NCBI GenBank assembly: GCA_965659715.1
Contig: CBFHXE010000003.1
Coordinates: 1-64,000 of the forward strand
Length of the DNA stretch: 64,000 nucleotides
Source of the DNA: CABZJG01 sp965659715
GTDB lineage: Bacteria > Pseudomonadota > Alphaproteobacteria > Rhodobacterales > Rhodobacteraceae
Reading direction: 5' to 3'
The translations under genes and the position numbers were made by a program. Of this stretch, positions 1-7,245 are shown one piece after another; position 1 is the stretch's first letter, and each line of letters starts with the position of its first letter. Under the pieces are notes generated by a model. The model saw only the letters and a list, made by a program, of their open reading frames with translations, searched no databases and had not been told where the DNA came from.

Positions 1-493
1 GCCGCAGCACCAAAGGCGCCGAGGAAATCCAAAACAGTGACAGAAACGACATGCCATGTTTGACAAAGCCCAATATTGTCACGGCGAGGAATACCGCCAT
101 CGCCATCACGGCAGTGACCGCAATATGCGATGTTGTGGTAAAGGACATCGGCAGCAGGCCAAGGAAATTGGCGCAAACGATAAACATGAACAGGGTCATG
201 ATATAGGGGAAATATCCAACCGCGTCCTTACCGGCCACATCTTCGACCATTTTATAGACAAACCCATAGGCCAACTCGCCGATAGACTGGCTACGGCTTG
301 GAACAATCGCGCGGCGCGCCGTGCCGACAACCAAAAGCGCGATGATGGCGACAACGGACAGGGCCATCCACAAGGTGACGTTCGTAATGGTGTACCATTC
401 AATCGGACCGTCACCGAAAAGCGGCTTGACGATAAACTGATCCATTGGATGGAAAACCAGACCTGAGCCTTCTGATTGTGCTTCGCTTGCCAC
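1..493 (-). CDS. atpB: ATP synthase F0 subunit a (partial, C-terminus outside window)
   Basis: Membrane subunit a of the F0 sector, which forms the proton half-channels beside the c-ring. The reverse strand reads an N-terminus containing MDQFIVKPLFGDG and then hydrophobic segments, the usual start of alphaproteobacterial subunit a. I chose the GTG at 493 rather than the downstream ATG because it lies 3 nt after the atpI stop with AGAGGG just upstream, and because relatives carry a short extension before the MDQF motif. The gene runs off the left edge. It is the second gene of an atpI-atpB order typical of the alphaproteobacterial F0 operon. Confidence 0.9.
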   Translation of the reverse strand, partial: MASEAQSEGSGLVFHPMDQFIVKPLFGDGPIEWYTITNVTLWMALSVVAIIALLVVGTARRAIVPSRSQSIGELAYGFVYKMVEDVAGKDAVGYFPYIMTLFMFIVCANFLGLLPMSFTTTSHIAVTAVMAMAVFLAVTILGFVKHGMSFLSLFWISSAPLVLR

Positions 494-496
494 GGT

Positions 497-823
497 TCAA
501 CCCTCTTTATCTTCTTCGGCTTTCGCCGTTTCCTGACCTTGGACCTCTTGCGCCGTACGAAGCATGGTTTTCACGCCTGCAGCAAAGCCCAGTAAAACAA
601 ATATCACCAAAAACACCGGCAATGTATCAAACAAAGCATCTAGCCCGTATCCGATGCCGAACCCAATTGCGATCCCCGCCACCAGTTCGATCACCATGCG
701 CCAAGCCAGTTGCGCGCCCGTGTAATGGTCGTCCACCTTCGGCTCTGGCGTCTTTGCGACCTTCGCAGCCTTGATCCGCTCATCAAGCGATTTTAGCGGG
801 TCAGGGTTGTTGGGGTCAGACAA
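497..823 (-). CDS. atpI: ATP synthase F0-associated protein AtpI
   Basis: A small membrane protein of 108 aa that is first in F0 operons and is thought to help c-ring assembly or ion supply. It has a charged N-terminus, then two hydrophobic helices (about residues 42-62 and 68-88) with glycine-rich stretches such as GIAIGFGIGYG, and a charged C-terminal tail. This is the architecture of the AtpI/AtpQ-like family. It precedes atpB by 3 nt, so both are surely co-transcribed from a promoter in the 824-1001 region. Assignment rests on layout and context. Confidence 0.85.
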   Translation of the reverse strand: MSDPNNPDPLKSLDERIKAAKVAKTPEPKVDDHYTGAQLAWRMVIELVAGIAIGFGIGYGLDALFDTLPVFLVIFVLLGFAAGVKTMLRTAQEVQGQETAKAEEDKEG

Positions 824-1001
824 AGCAGAGCCTCGTTGAACAGTTGCGCCTTGTTAGGCCGCAGAGGAGGCAGAGTCAACAACCAGTTTGGCACAGTTAA
901 AAATGCTTAAGTTTCTGATTATAATGTATTTTTTACATCTCAAAAATTCAAATACCTCCTCGATTGAGGCCCAAGGCACAAAATGCGCCCAAATCGCATA
1001 T

Positions 1002-1017
1002 TCAACCATTTGGTTGA
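1002..1017. promoter_or_regulatory. Palindromic operator upstream of the ArsR gene
   Basis: TCAACCA and TGGTTGA form perfect 7-bp inverted arms separated by TT, 30 nt before the ATG of the ArsR-type regulator. The site overlaps the start of a possible -35 box, TTGACG at 1014-1019. Dyads of this kind are common operators of winged-helix ArsR repressors, so autoregulation is the natural reading. Binding is inferred. Confidence 0.6.
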
Positions 1018-1042
1018 CGATCATGGGCAGGCAGGCTTAATA
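1014..1042 (+). promoter_or_regulatory. Candidate sigma70 promoter of the ArsR gene
   Basis: TTGACG (1014-1019), a 17-nt spacer and TTAATA (1037-1042) lie directly before the ATG at 1048. If used, transcription would start at or within a few bases of the start codon, giving a leaderless or nearly leaderless mRNA. No convincing Shine-Dalgarno sequence precedes the ATG, which fits. Confidence 0.4.
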
Positions 1043-1047
1043 GCGCC

Positions 1048-1389
1048 ATGGACACTCCGCTTGATCTTGCCTTTGCCGCTTTGGCCGATCCCACCCGGCG
1101 GCGGATTTTAATGCTGCTGCTGGAAGATGATATGGCGGTCACCGATGTGGCGGAACCGTTCGAGATGTCTTTGGCGGCAATTTCCAAACACCTTGGCATC
1201 CTGACCCGCGCCGGCCTGATCAGTCAGGAAAAACGCGGTCGGGTGAAATGGTGCAAGCTTGAGCCCGAAGCCCTGCGCGATGCCAGTATCTGGATGCAAA
1301 GCTTTGGCCAGTTTGAGGCCGTGAACCTCGATGCGCTTGAGCGGTTTTTAGAGCATGAGTTTGAGCCAGAGGGCGGCTCAAAGATCTAA
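1048..1389 (+). CDS. ArsR-family winged-helix transcriptional regulator
   Basis: A DNA-binding repressor of 113 aa. The N-terminus (FAALADPTRRRILMLLL) and the recognition region (SLAAISKHLGILTRAGLI) are typical of the ArsR/SmtB fold, followed by the wing (EKRGRVKWCKLEP). It lacks the metal-binding CVC motif, and the C-terminal acidic helix resembles the ArsR subgroup usually paired with SRPBCC proteins. No SRPBCC gene is adjacent; instead its 3' end overlaps the convergent methyltransferase gene by 12 nt. The palindrome at 1002-1017 is the probable operator. Target genes beyond itself are unknown. Confidence 0.85.
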   Translation: MDTPLDLAFAALADPTRRRILMLLLEDDMAVTDVAEPFEMSLAAISKHLGILTRAGLISQEKRGRVKWCKLEPEALRDASIWMQSFGQFEAVNLDALERFLEHEFEPEGGSKI

Positions 1390-2097
1390 CTGCGGCTTTT
1401 GCCAAAGCTGCATCCCGAAATAGGGCATGTGGTTATAGCTTGCGCTGCGGGACCACCCCGCATCGGCAAGCGGCTCTTGGAAATCCACCAGTTGCAGCCC
1501 GGCCTGCAAAGCCTCTTGCATATATTGCCCCAGCAGGCGGTGCCAGTTTTTAATCCGGACCCCAGCCCACTCTACTGTCAAAGGATAGGCTTTGAGGTAA
1601 TCCACGATGGTGACGGTTCCATGGCCCTGCGCATTGCGCTGAATTCCCAGCCCTTCGGTTTGCGCAGCGGTGACCCAACTGTTCAGATTTCCGATCAAGA
1701 TATGCCCACCGTGCCGGCTAACCCGCGCCATCTCGGAAATCGCCGCGCGGCTGTCGGCGATATCAATCAAGCTTAGATAACTGACCACCAGATCAAACGA
1801 GCCCTCCTCATAAGGCAGGCTTTCGCCAACCCCCTCATGATAAACCGCCCCGCCCAGCCGCCGCGCTTCGACCAAAAGCCGCGCGGTTGGATCAATCCCG
1901 ACCACCTCGGGCACGGCCTTTGCCATCATCCGGCAAAATCGCCCTTCGCCGCAGCCTACATCCAACGCCCGCTGCGCCCCGCTTTGGCGCACTGCCGCCA
2001 TCATCGGGCGATCTAGAACCGCAACGCGGCTAAAATCGCCGCCCGCCCCCAAACTTTCAATCCAGGCCTCGGCCGAAGCGTCCCAATCGCTTTGCAT
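1378..2097 (-). CDS. Class I SAM-dependent methyltransferase
   Basis: A methyltransferase of 239 aa with the Rossmann motif ALDVGCGEGRFCRMMA (motif I), an acidic residue in VVGIDPTARLLVEARR (motif II) and FDLVVSYLSLIDI (motif IV). This matches the Methyltransf_11 type. The start at 2097 (MQSDWDASAEAW) has AAGGAT upstream; an ATG 14 codons earlier lacks one. The tail (PYFGMQLWQKP) looks like a conserved end. Substrate is unknown; small-molecule methylation is the usual role. It is convergent with the ArsR gene and divergent from ffh. Confidence 0.8.
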   Translation of the reverse strand: MQSDWDASAEAWIESLGAGGDFSRVAVLDRPMMAAVRQSGAQRALDVGCGEGRFCRMMAKAVPEVVGIDPTARLLVEARRLGGAVYHEGVGESLPYEEGSFDLVVSYLSLIDIADSRAAISEMARVSRHGGHILIGNLNSWVTAAQTEGLGIQRNAQGHGTVTIVDYLKAYPLTVEWAGVRIKNWHRLLGQYMQEALQAGLQLVDFQEPLADAGWSRSASYNHMPYFGMQLWQKPQLDL

Positions 2098-2204
2098 CCC
2101 AATATCCTTTGCAAATAACCTTGACAGTCCAATGCCCAAGCATTAACTGGCCCCAATCACAACGGAAGTGGAAAAGCTTCCGGTCCTATGCCAATGCAAG
2201 GATC

Positions 2205-2237
2205 GCCCCCCGTCAGCGAGGTTTCGCCCACGGGGGC
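2205..2237 (+). promoter_or_regulatory. GC-rich hairpin in the ffh leader
   Basis: GCCCCCCGT (2205-2213) can pair with ACGGGGGC (2230-2237), one C bulged, enclosing a 16-nt loop about 80 nt before the ffh start. It has no T-tract in either direction, so it is not an obvious terminator. It may be a structured mRNA leader; function unknown. Confidence 0.25.
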
Positions 2238-2315
2238 TGTCGCATTTTGGATCGGGCTTATCTATACTTGGGCCATCGTGGCAAAGCCACGGCAAACGGG
2301 AAAAGGAACCGGGAT

Positions 2316-3830
2316 ATGTTTGAAAATCTTTCTCAGCGCCTCTCTGGTGTATTTGACCGGCTGACCAAACAGGGCGCCCTGTCCGAAGATGATGTCAAAA
2401 CCGCCCTGCGCGAAGTGCGTGTTGCCCTGCTAGAAGCGGATGTCTCGCTGCCCGTAGCGCGCAGTTTCGTCAAAGCGATCCAAGATAAAGCCACCGGCCA
2501 AGCGGTCACCAAATCGGTGACCCCCGGCCAGCAGGTGGTTAAGATTGTGCATGATGAGCTGGTGCATGTGCTCACCGGCGAAGAAGACCCCGGCGCGCTG
2601 AAAATCGACAGCGCCCCGGCGCCGATCCTGATGGTCGGCCTGCAAGGCTCGGGCAAAACCACCACCACCGCAAAACTGGCCAAACGGCTGAGCGAGCGGG
2701 ACGGCAAACGGGTGCTGATGGCCTCGCTGGATGTGAACCGCCCCGCCGCGATGGAACAGCTGCAAATTCTCGGCGCGCAAATCGGTGTGGATACACTGCC
2801 CATCGTCAAAGGCGAAGACCCGGTGGCGATCGCCAAACGCGCCAAAACCCAAGCCAGCCTTGGCGGCTATGACGTCTATATGCTGGACACCGCCGGCCGT
2901 CTGCATATTGATCAAGAGCTGATCGCTCAGGCCGCCGCCGTACGCGATGTGGCAAACCCGCGCGAAACCTTGCTGGTGGTGGACGGGCTCACCGGTCAGG
3001 ACGCGGTCAATGTGGCCACCGAATTTGACGATAAAATAGGCGTTAGCGGCGTGGTCCTGACCCGTATGGATGGCGACGGGCGCGGCGGCGCGGCGCTGTC
3101 GATGCGCGCGGTCACCGGCAAACCCATCCGCTTTGTCGGCCTTGGCGAAAAAATGGACGCGCTGGAAACCTTTGAGCCGGACCGGATTGCCGGCCGCATT
3201 TTGGGCATGGGCGATATTGTTGCATTGGTGGAAAAGGCCCAAGAAACCATCGAGGCCGAACAGGCCGAGCGGATGATGAAGCGCTTCCAGAAAGGTCAGT
3301 TCAATATGAACGACCTGAAAATGCAGCTCGAACAGATGATGAAAATGGGCGGTATGGAAAGCATCATGGGCATGATGCCCGGCATGGGTAAAATGGCCAA
3401 ACAGGCCGCCGCCGCCGGCATGGATGACAAAGTGTTCAAACAGCAGATCGCACTGATCCAGTCGATGACCAAAAAAGAGCGCGCCAACCCTCAGATCCTG
3501 CAGGCCAGCCGCAAAAAGCGCATCGCCAAAGGCGCCGGCATGGAAGTGAGCGAACTGAATAAACTGCTCAAAATGCAGCGCCAAATGGGCGATATGATGA
3601 AAAAGATGGGTAAAATGGGCAAAGGCGGCATGCTCAAACAGGCCATGCGCGGCATGTTTGGCAAAGGCGGCATGCCCGCTGGCATGGACCCATCGCAAAT
3701 GGACCCCAAAGCGCTTGAAGCGGCGGCCAAACAAATGGGCGGCCAAGGCGGGTTGCCCGGCGGATTGCCCGGCCTTGGCGGCGGCGCAGGCCTGCCCCCG
3801 GGGCTCAGCGGATTTGGGAAAAAGAAATGA
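2316..3830 (+). CDS. ffh: Signal recognition particle protein Ffh (SRP54)
   Basis: The GTPase that with 4.5S RNA recognises signal sequences of nascent membrane proteins and delivers ribosomes to FtsY. The 504-aa protein starts MFENLSQRLSGVFDRL (N domain). The G domain follows with GLQGSGKTTTTAKLA (P-loop), DVNRPAAMEQL, DTAGRLHID and TRMDGDGRGGAAL, then the methionine-rich M domain with many MMKMGGM-type stretches. The tail is glycine-rich and ends FGKKK. The reading frame stays open 69 codons upstream, but ATG 2316 (AAAAGGAACC upstream) matches the family N-terminus. It overlaps the next GNAT gene by 4 nt. The SRP RNA gene is not in the window. Confidence 0.97.
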   Translation: MFENLSQRLSGVFDRLTKQGALSEDDVKTALREVRVALLEADVSLPVARSFVKAIQDKATGQAVTKSVTPGQQVVKIVHDELVHVLTGEEDPGALKIDSAPAPILMVGLQGSGKTTTTAKLAKRLSERDGKRVLMASLDVNRPAAMEQLQILGAQIGVDTLPIVKGEDPVAIAKRAKTQASLGGYDVYMLDTAGRLHIDQELIAQAAAVRDVANPRETLLVVDGLTGQDAVNVATEFDDKIGVSGVVLTRMDGDGRGGAALSMRAVTGKPIRFVGLGEKMDALETFEPDRIAGRILGMGDIVALVEKAQETIEAEQAERMMKRFQKGQFNMNDLKMQLEQMMKMGGMESIMGMMPGMGKMAKQAAAAGMDDKVFKQQIALIQSMTKKERANPQILQASRKKRIAKGAGMEVSELNKLLKMQRQMGDMMKKMGKMGKGGMLKQAMRGMFGKGGMPAGMDPSQMDPKALEAAAKQMGGQGGLPGGLPGLGGGAGLPPGLSGFGKKK

Positions 3831-4357
3831 CCATAGCCCCCACCCTCACCACCGAGCGGCTGATTTTGCGCCATCATAAAATGGCGGATTTTGAACCGCT
3901 CTATGATCTGCTCGGCAGCGACCGGGCCAAATTCATGGATGGCCCGTTTTCACGGCGGCAAAGCTGGTACGGGCTGGCGTCCGAAGTTGGCAGCTGGTCG
4001 CTCAAAGGCTTTGGCAGCTGGAAGGTCGAATTGCGCGACAGCAAAGACTTCATTGGCCAGATTGGCATCAATCAGCCTGCCCATTTTCCAGAAACTGAAA
4101 TTGGCTGGATTTTTCTTTCAAAGGGTGAAGGCAAAGGCTACGCATTCGAAGCCGCGCGCAAAGCGCTTTATTGGGCGCAAGACACCCTCCAACGCAGCTC
4201 GATTGTAAGTTACATCGCAAAAGACAATGTTCGATCTATAAGCCTCGCAGAGCGCCTCGGTGCCGCCCAAGATCCCAATGCGGCCCGCCCTGAAGGCGAT
4301 AGAAAAGACGACACGCTGGTCTATCGCCACGCTTTGATAAAAAGCCCTGCCTCATGA
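3827..4357 (+). CDS. GNAT family N-acetyltransferase (first of three)
   Basis: An acetyl-CoA-dependent N-acyltransferase of the RimJ/RimL-like Acetyltransf_3 type, 176 aa. It begins with the signature TERLILRHHKMADFEPLYDLL, continues with GQIGI and the EIGWIFL strand, and shows the acetyl-CoA loop region around GEGKGYAFEAARKAL. The C-terminal RSISLAERLGA is also typical. The substrate is unknown; RimJ/L relatives acetylate ribosomal protein N-termini. The ATGA overlap with ffh indicates co-transcription and translational coupling. Two paralogues follow. Confidence 0.85.
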   Translation: MTIAPTLTTERLILRHHKMADFEPLYDLLGSDRAKFMDGPFSRRQSWYGLASEVGSWSLKGFGSWKVELRDSKDFIGQIGINQPAHFPETEIGWIFLSKGEGKGYAFEAARKALYWAQDTLQRSSIVSYIAKDNVRSISLAERLGAAQDPNAARPEGDRKDDTLVYRHALIKSPAS

Positions 4358-4442
4358 TTTTTTCTTTGTCCAAATACTCATCTGCGCCGCGGCCGGCCTT
4401 TGCGCATCCGGCAACTGTGGCCGCACCGACAGGAGCCCCCCC

Positions 4443-4967
4443 ATGCCCCTGACCAATGCCCCCCGTCTGCTCAGCGAACGGCTTATACTGCGCGGCCCCG
4501 AGGCGCGCGATATGGAGCCGGTGATTGCATTTCTGCAGGATGAAACCCGCGCCATCGGCTTCGGCCATATCCCCGAGCGCGGCGCGGCATGGCGCTGGTT
4601 CGCGCTCAATGTGGGCCATTGGCACATCCACGGCTACGGCTATTTCACCATAGAAACAAAAGCCGGCGAAATTGCCGGCATCAGCGGTATCTGGAACCCG
4701 GAAACATGGCCCGAGCCGGAAGTGGGTTGGGTGGTCTTTGACGGCTTTGAAGGCCGCGGTATCGCCTATGATGCCGCCTGCCGCGTCCGCCGCTGGGCCT
4801 ATAAAGATCTTGGCTTTACCACTTTGACCAGCAATATCGTGCCCGGCAATGACCGTTCGATCGCTTTGGCCGAACGCATGGGCGCAACCTATGAGCGCAG
4901 CTATCACAACACCAACATGGGTGAGAACATGCTTTTCCGCCACCCTGCACAAGAGGCGGCGCTATGA
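4443..4967 (+). CDS. GNAT family N-acetyltransferase (second of three)
   Basis: A 174-aa paralogue of the preceding gene, with the same order of motifs: SERLILRGPEARDMEPVIAF, GISGIW, EVGWVVFDGFEGRGIAYDAA and DRSIALAERMGA. AGGAG lies just upstream of the ATG. The last 4 nt overlap the third GNAT gene, so these two are translationally coupled. Sequence similarity to both neighbours points to an old tandem duplication. Substrate unknown. Confidence 0.85.
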   Translation: MPLTNAPRLLSERLILRGPEARDMEPVIAFLQDETRAIGFGHIPERGAAWRWFALNVGHWHIHGYGYFTIETKAGEIAGISGIWNPETWPEPEVGWVVFDGFEGRGIAYDAACRVRRWAYKDLGFTTLTSNIVPGNDRSIALAERMGATYERSYHNTNMGENMLFRHPAQEAAL

Positions 4968-5473
4968 GCGGCATTCCACAGCTTGAAACCGAGCGGCTGA
5001 TCCTGCGTGCACCCCAAATCGAGGATCTGGATGCTATGGCGCAGTTTTTCGCCTCGCCCAGATCCCACAGTGTCGGCGGACCGCTCGATCGCGGTCAGGT
5101 CTGGCGGGCGCTGCTACGCAGCGCTGGCCACTGGCAGTTACGCGGCTATGGGCTATGGCATGTGATAGAAAAATCCAGCGCAAGCATGTGTGGTTTCTGC
5201 GGATTTCTTGAGCATATAGAATGGCCCGAGGCGGAACTCGCCTGGGGGGTACATAACGGCTATGAAGGCAAGAGCATTGCCTATGAAGCGGCGTTGGCCG
5301 CCCGCGCTGCGGGCCCTGCGCTCGGCGTACCCCAGCCCATAAGCCTGATTGATCCAGACAATGCCCGCTCACGCCGGCTGGCTGAACGGCTTGGCGCCTG
5401 GGTTGAAACTGAAACCCTGTTGCTCAACGAGCCGGTGGTGATTTACCGCCATCCGAAACCGGAGGGCGCATGA
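4964..5473 (+). CDS. GNAT family N-acetyltransferase (third of three)
   Basis: The third tandem paralogue, 169 aa. It has TERLILRAPQIEDLDAMAQF at the start, then MCGFCGF, ELAWGVHNGYEGKSIAYEAA and ARSRRLAERLGAW. It is more diverged in the acetyl-CoA loop than the other two (GYEGKS instead of GRG-like), so acceptor specificity or activity may differ. Its stop is followed at once by an ATG (5474) that opens a 31-codon frame containing a repeat shared with 16.3 kb. Confidence 0.83.
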   Translation: MSGIPQLETERLILRAPQIEDLDAMAQFFASPRSHSVGGPLDRGQVWRALLRSAGHWQLRGYGLWHVIEKSSASMCGFCGFLEHIEWPEAELAWGVHNGYEGKSIAYEAALAARAAGPALGVPQPISLIDPDNARSRRLAERLGAWVETETLLLNEPVVIYRHPKPEGA

Positions 5474-5569
5474 ATGTCTGATGTGACAAACACACCTGCG
5501 CAAAACTGCCGCAATACCGACGTGATACCGATAGCTGTTTTTTCCCAAAAGGAGAGCTTTAATGACTGA
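5474..5569 (+). CDS. Possible 31-aa ORF carrying the PAQNxRNTDVIP repeat
   Basis: A short open frame begins directly after the stop of the third GNAT gene and ends inside the first codons of aroQ (TGA at 5567-5569). Its residues 8-19 (PAQNCRNTDVIP) are encoded by the 39-bp repeat also present at 16293-16331, where an unrelated start codon opens the same peptide frame. Translation is not proven and no strong ribosome site precedes it except possible coupling to the upstream stop. It may instead be non-coding repeat sequence. Confidence 0.25.
   Translation: MSDVTNTPAQNCRNTDVIPIAVFSQKESFND
5493..5531 (+). repeat. 39-bp dispersed repeat, copy A
   Basis: 38 of 39 bases are identical to 16293-16331, the only difference being T at 5507 versus A at 16307. 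The 33 bases at 5500-5532 also match the coding strand of the UDG-family gene (48431-48463, minus) at 30 positions, with all three differences being transitions. In all three places the frame reading R(N/D)TDVIP is the same. It lies between a GNAT gene and aroQ. Confidence 0.85.
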
Positions 5570-5858
5570 CGCCAGCACCCGCGCCGCAGCGCTTTTAAAA
5601 GAGCACCGCGATAGTATTGACCGGCTTGATGCTATCCTTGTTTACACCTTGGGCGAGCGGTTTAAACACACCCGCTCGGTGGGAAAGCTCAAAGCAGAGC
5701 ACGATCTACCGCCCGCCGATCCAACCCGTGAATCCGTGCAAATCGCACGTCTTGAAGAGCTTGCAACTCAGGCCAATCTGGACCCTGAGTTTGCCAAGAA
5801 GTTTCTGAATTTCATCATCCAGGAAGTCATCCAACACCACAAACAACATCAATCTTAG
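5562..5858 (+). CDS. aroQ: Chorismate mutase, AroQ class
   Basis: Converts chorismate to prephenate, the branch point to phenylalanine and tyrosine. The 98-aa all-helical protein has the AroQ pattern: HRDSIDRLDAILVYTLGERF in helix 1, VGKLKAEHDLPPADPTRESVQIARLEEL across the loop and helix 2, and FAKKFLNFIIQEVIQHH in helix 3. The arginine and lysine positions of helix 1, the KLK segment and the R in PTRE correspond to the chorismate-binding set. AAAAGGAGAGC is a strong ribosome site. It sits between GNAT genes and rpsP, a common alphaproteobacterial arrangement. Confidence 0.9.
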   Translation: MTDASTRAAALLKEHRDSIDRLDAILVYTLGERFKHTRSVGKLKAEHDLPPADPTRESVQIARLEELATQANLDPEFAKKFLNFIIQEVIQHHKQHQS

Positions 5859-5897
5859 GGGCCTCGCCCCAACCGCCATTCTAAAGGAGAATATACA

Positions 5898-6446
5898 ATG
5901 GCCATGAAAATCCGTCTTGCCCGTGGGGGCAGCAAAAAACGCCCATTTTACCGCATTGTTGCGGCCGACAGCCGCATGCCGCGCGATGGCCGCTATGTGG
6001 AAAAACTCGGCACTTACAACCCGTTGCTTGCCAAAGACAGCGAAGATCGGGTGAAAATGAACCTGGAGCGCATCCAGTACTGGCTGGGCGAAGGCGCGCA
6101 AGTCAGCGACCGTGTAAGCCGGATGTTAGAGGCCGCTGGCGTGCTTGAGAAAAAAGAGCGTAACAACCCGCAAAAAGCTGTGGCTGGCCAGAAAATGCAA
6201 GAGCGCGCTGAAGAAAAAGCCGCCAAGGCCGCCGAAGCGGCTGAAGCCGCAGCAGAGCCCGTCGAAGAAGTGGCCAAAGCGCCCGTAGAAGCAGAAGCTG
6301 AAGCGCCTGCAGAGGCCGAAGCGGAAGCGCCCGCTGAAGCAGAGGCGAACGCTCCGGCCGAAGCCGAAGCCGAAGCTCCAGCAGAAGCGGAAGCAGAAGC
6401 GGAAGCTCCTGCCGAAGACGCCGCAGCTGAAGACGCCGAAAAATAA
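5898..6446 (+). CDS. rpsP: 30S ribosomal protein S16 with long Ala/Glu C-terminal tail
   Basis: A 16S-rRNA-binding protein of the small subunit. Residues 1-80 are canonical S16 (MKIRLARGGSKKRPFYRIV, then GRYVEKLGTYNPL and RIQYWLGEGAQVSDRVSRML). Bacterial S16 is usually 80-90 aa, with moderate extensions in alphaproteobacteria; here the protein is 182 aa. From about residue 105 it is low complexity, ending in about six EAEAPAE-like units. The units use different synonymous codons, so the repeat is seen in protein rather than as exact DNA copies. AAAGGAG precedes the ATG. First ribosomal gene of the rpsP-rimM-trmD-rplS block. Confidence 0.95.
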   Translation: MAMKIRLARGGSKKRPFYRIVAADSRMPRDGRYVEKLGTYNPLLAKDSEDRVKMNLERIQYWLGEGAQVSDRVSRMLEAAGVLEKKERNNPQKAVAGQKMQERAEEKAAKAAEAAEAAAEPVEEVAKAPVEAEAEAPAEAEAEAPAEAEANAPAEAEAEAPAEAEAEAEAPAEDAAAEDAEK

Positions 6447-6585
6447 AGGGGTTTGGGCTCGGAATGGGCAGTTTTGCACCAGTTTTCCAGTCTAAATTCA
6501 CCGTGCTGAACCCACAGCGGCGCGCCAAGCGTCGTTGTGACCTGCCCCCAACGAAAAAGCCCGAAACCCGTTGTGGAGTATTTTG

Positions 6586-6723
6586 ATGCTCTTCCGCCCC
6601 ATCAGATTGTTGATTTTTCTTGGCATCGCCTTTGTTGCCGGGATTATATATGAACGGCAATCTGCAAGCGAGCGCTGCGAAGAAGCTGGCGGCCGCTATG
6701 TAAACGAACTTTGCGAAAGGTAA
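6586..6723 (+). CDS. Small membrane protein between rpsP and rimM
   Basis: A 45-codon frame (MLFRPIRLLIFLGIAFVAGI and onward) ending 3 nt before rimM. It has one hydrophobic helix (about residues 8-21) followed by a short polar domain with two cysteines (ERCEEAGGRYVNELCER). GGAG lies 8 nt upstream of the ATG. The cysteine-flanked segment suggests a periplasmic disulfide. Similar small proteins are, as I recall, found at this place in other Roseobacters, but I cannot verify it. Function unknown. Confidence 0.6.
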   Translation: MLFRPIRLLIFLGIAFVAGIIYERQSASERCEEAGGRYVNELCER

Positions 6724-6726
6724 CCA

Positions 6727-7245
6727 ATGAAGGCTGACTTGATCTGTGTCGGTGCAATCGGCGGGGCCTTTGGGGTTCACGGTGAGGTGCGGCTAAAAAG
6801 CTTTACCTCCGAACCCGAAGACATCGCAGAATATGCGCCCGTTTTCACAGAAGATGGCTCACGCGCATTTGATGTGGTGCTCACCGGCCGTGTCAAAAAC
6901 GGTCTGAGCGCCCGTATGTCGGGGATTGTCACAAAAGAAGATGCCGACGCGTTGAAAGGCACGAATTTATTTGTGCCGCGCGACCGTTTGCCAAGCCTGC
7001 CAGATGACGAATTTTATCACGCCGATCTCGTGGGGCTCTCAGTCTATGACACCGGCGGCGCCCTGCTAGGTGAAGTGCGCTCGGTGCAAAACCACGGGGC
7101 CTCGGATCTTTTGGAAATCGACGGCCCCGGGCTAAAAACCACGGCCCTGCTGCCCTTTACCTGCACAGCAGTACCCACCGTTGATCTTGTGGCGGGAAAA
7201 ATTATTGCAGACCCGCCCGAGGGCCTGCTGCCGGATGCGCCATGA
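6727..7245 (+). CDS. rimM: 16S rRNA processing protein RimM
   Basis: A factor for maturation of the 30S head that binds S19. The 172-aa protein begins with the RimM N-domain signature CVGAIGGAFGVHGEVRLKSFT, then has the PRC-barrel part (EFYHADLVGLSVYDTGGALLGEV), and ends LLPFTCTAVPTVDLVAGKIIADPPEGLL, the usual close of the family. AAAGG precedes the ATG. It overlaps trmD by 4 nt, so translation is coupled. Confidence 0.95.
   Translation: MKADLICVGAIGGAFGVHGEVRLKSFTSEPEDIAEYAPVFTEDGSRAFDVVLTGRVKNGLSARMSGIVTKEDADALKGTNLFVPRDRLPSLPDDEFYHADLVGLSVYDTGGALLGEVRSVQNHGASDLLEIDGPGLKTTALLPFTCTAVPTVDLVAGKIIADPPEGLLPDAP

Noticed and set aside
2140..2315. Possible SRP RNA (ffs) upstream of ffh
   Set aside because: There is a GC-rich hairpin, but the conserved GGTCAGGTCCGGAAGGAAGCAG-type core of 4.5S RNA is absent.
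2430..3746. A 438-codon minus-strand open frame opposite ffh
   Set aside because: It is a mirror of the GC-biased, methionine-rich ffh coding sequence; its His/Phe-rich translation has no domain character and no ribosome site.
6103..6780. Minus-strand open frames opposite rpsP and rimM
   Set aside because: They arise from the Ala/Glu repeat of S16 read backwards (Leu/Arg-rich low complexity) and are not gene-like.
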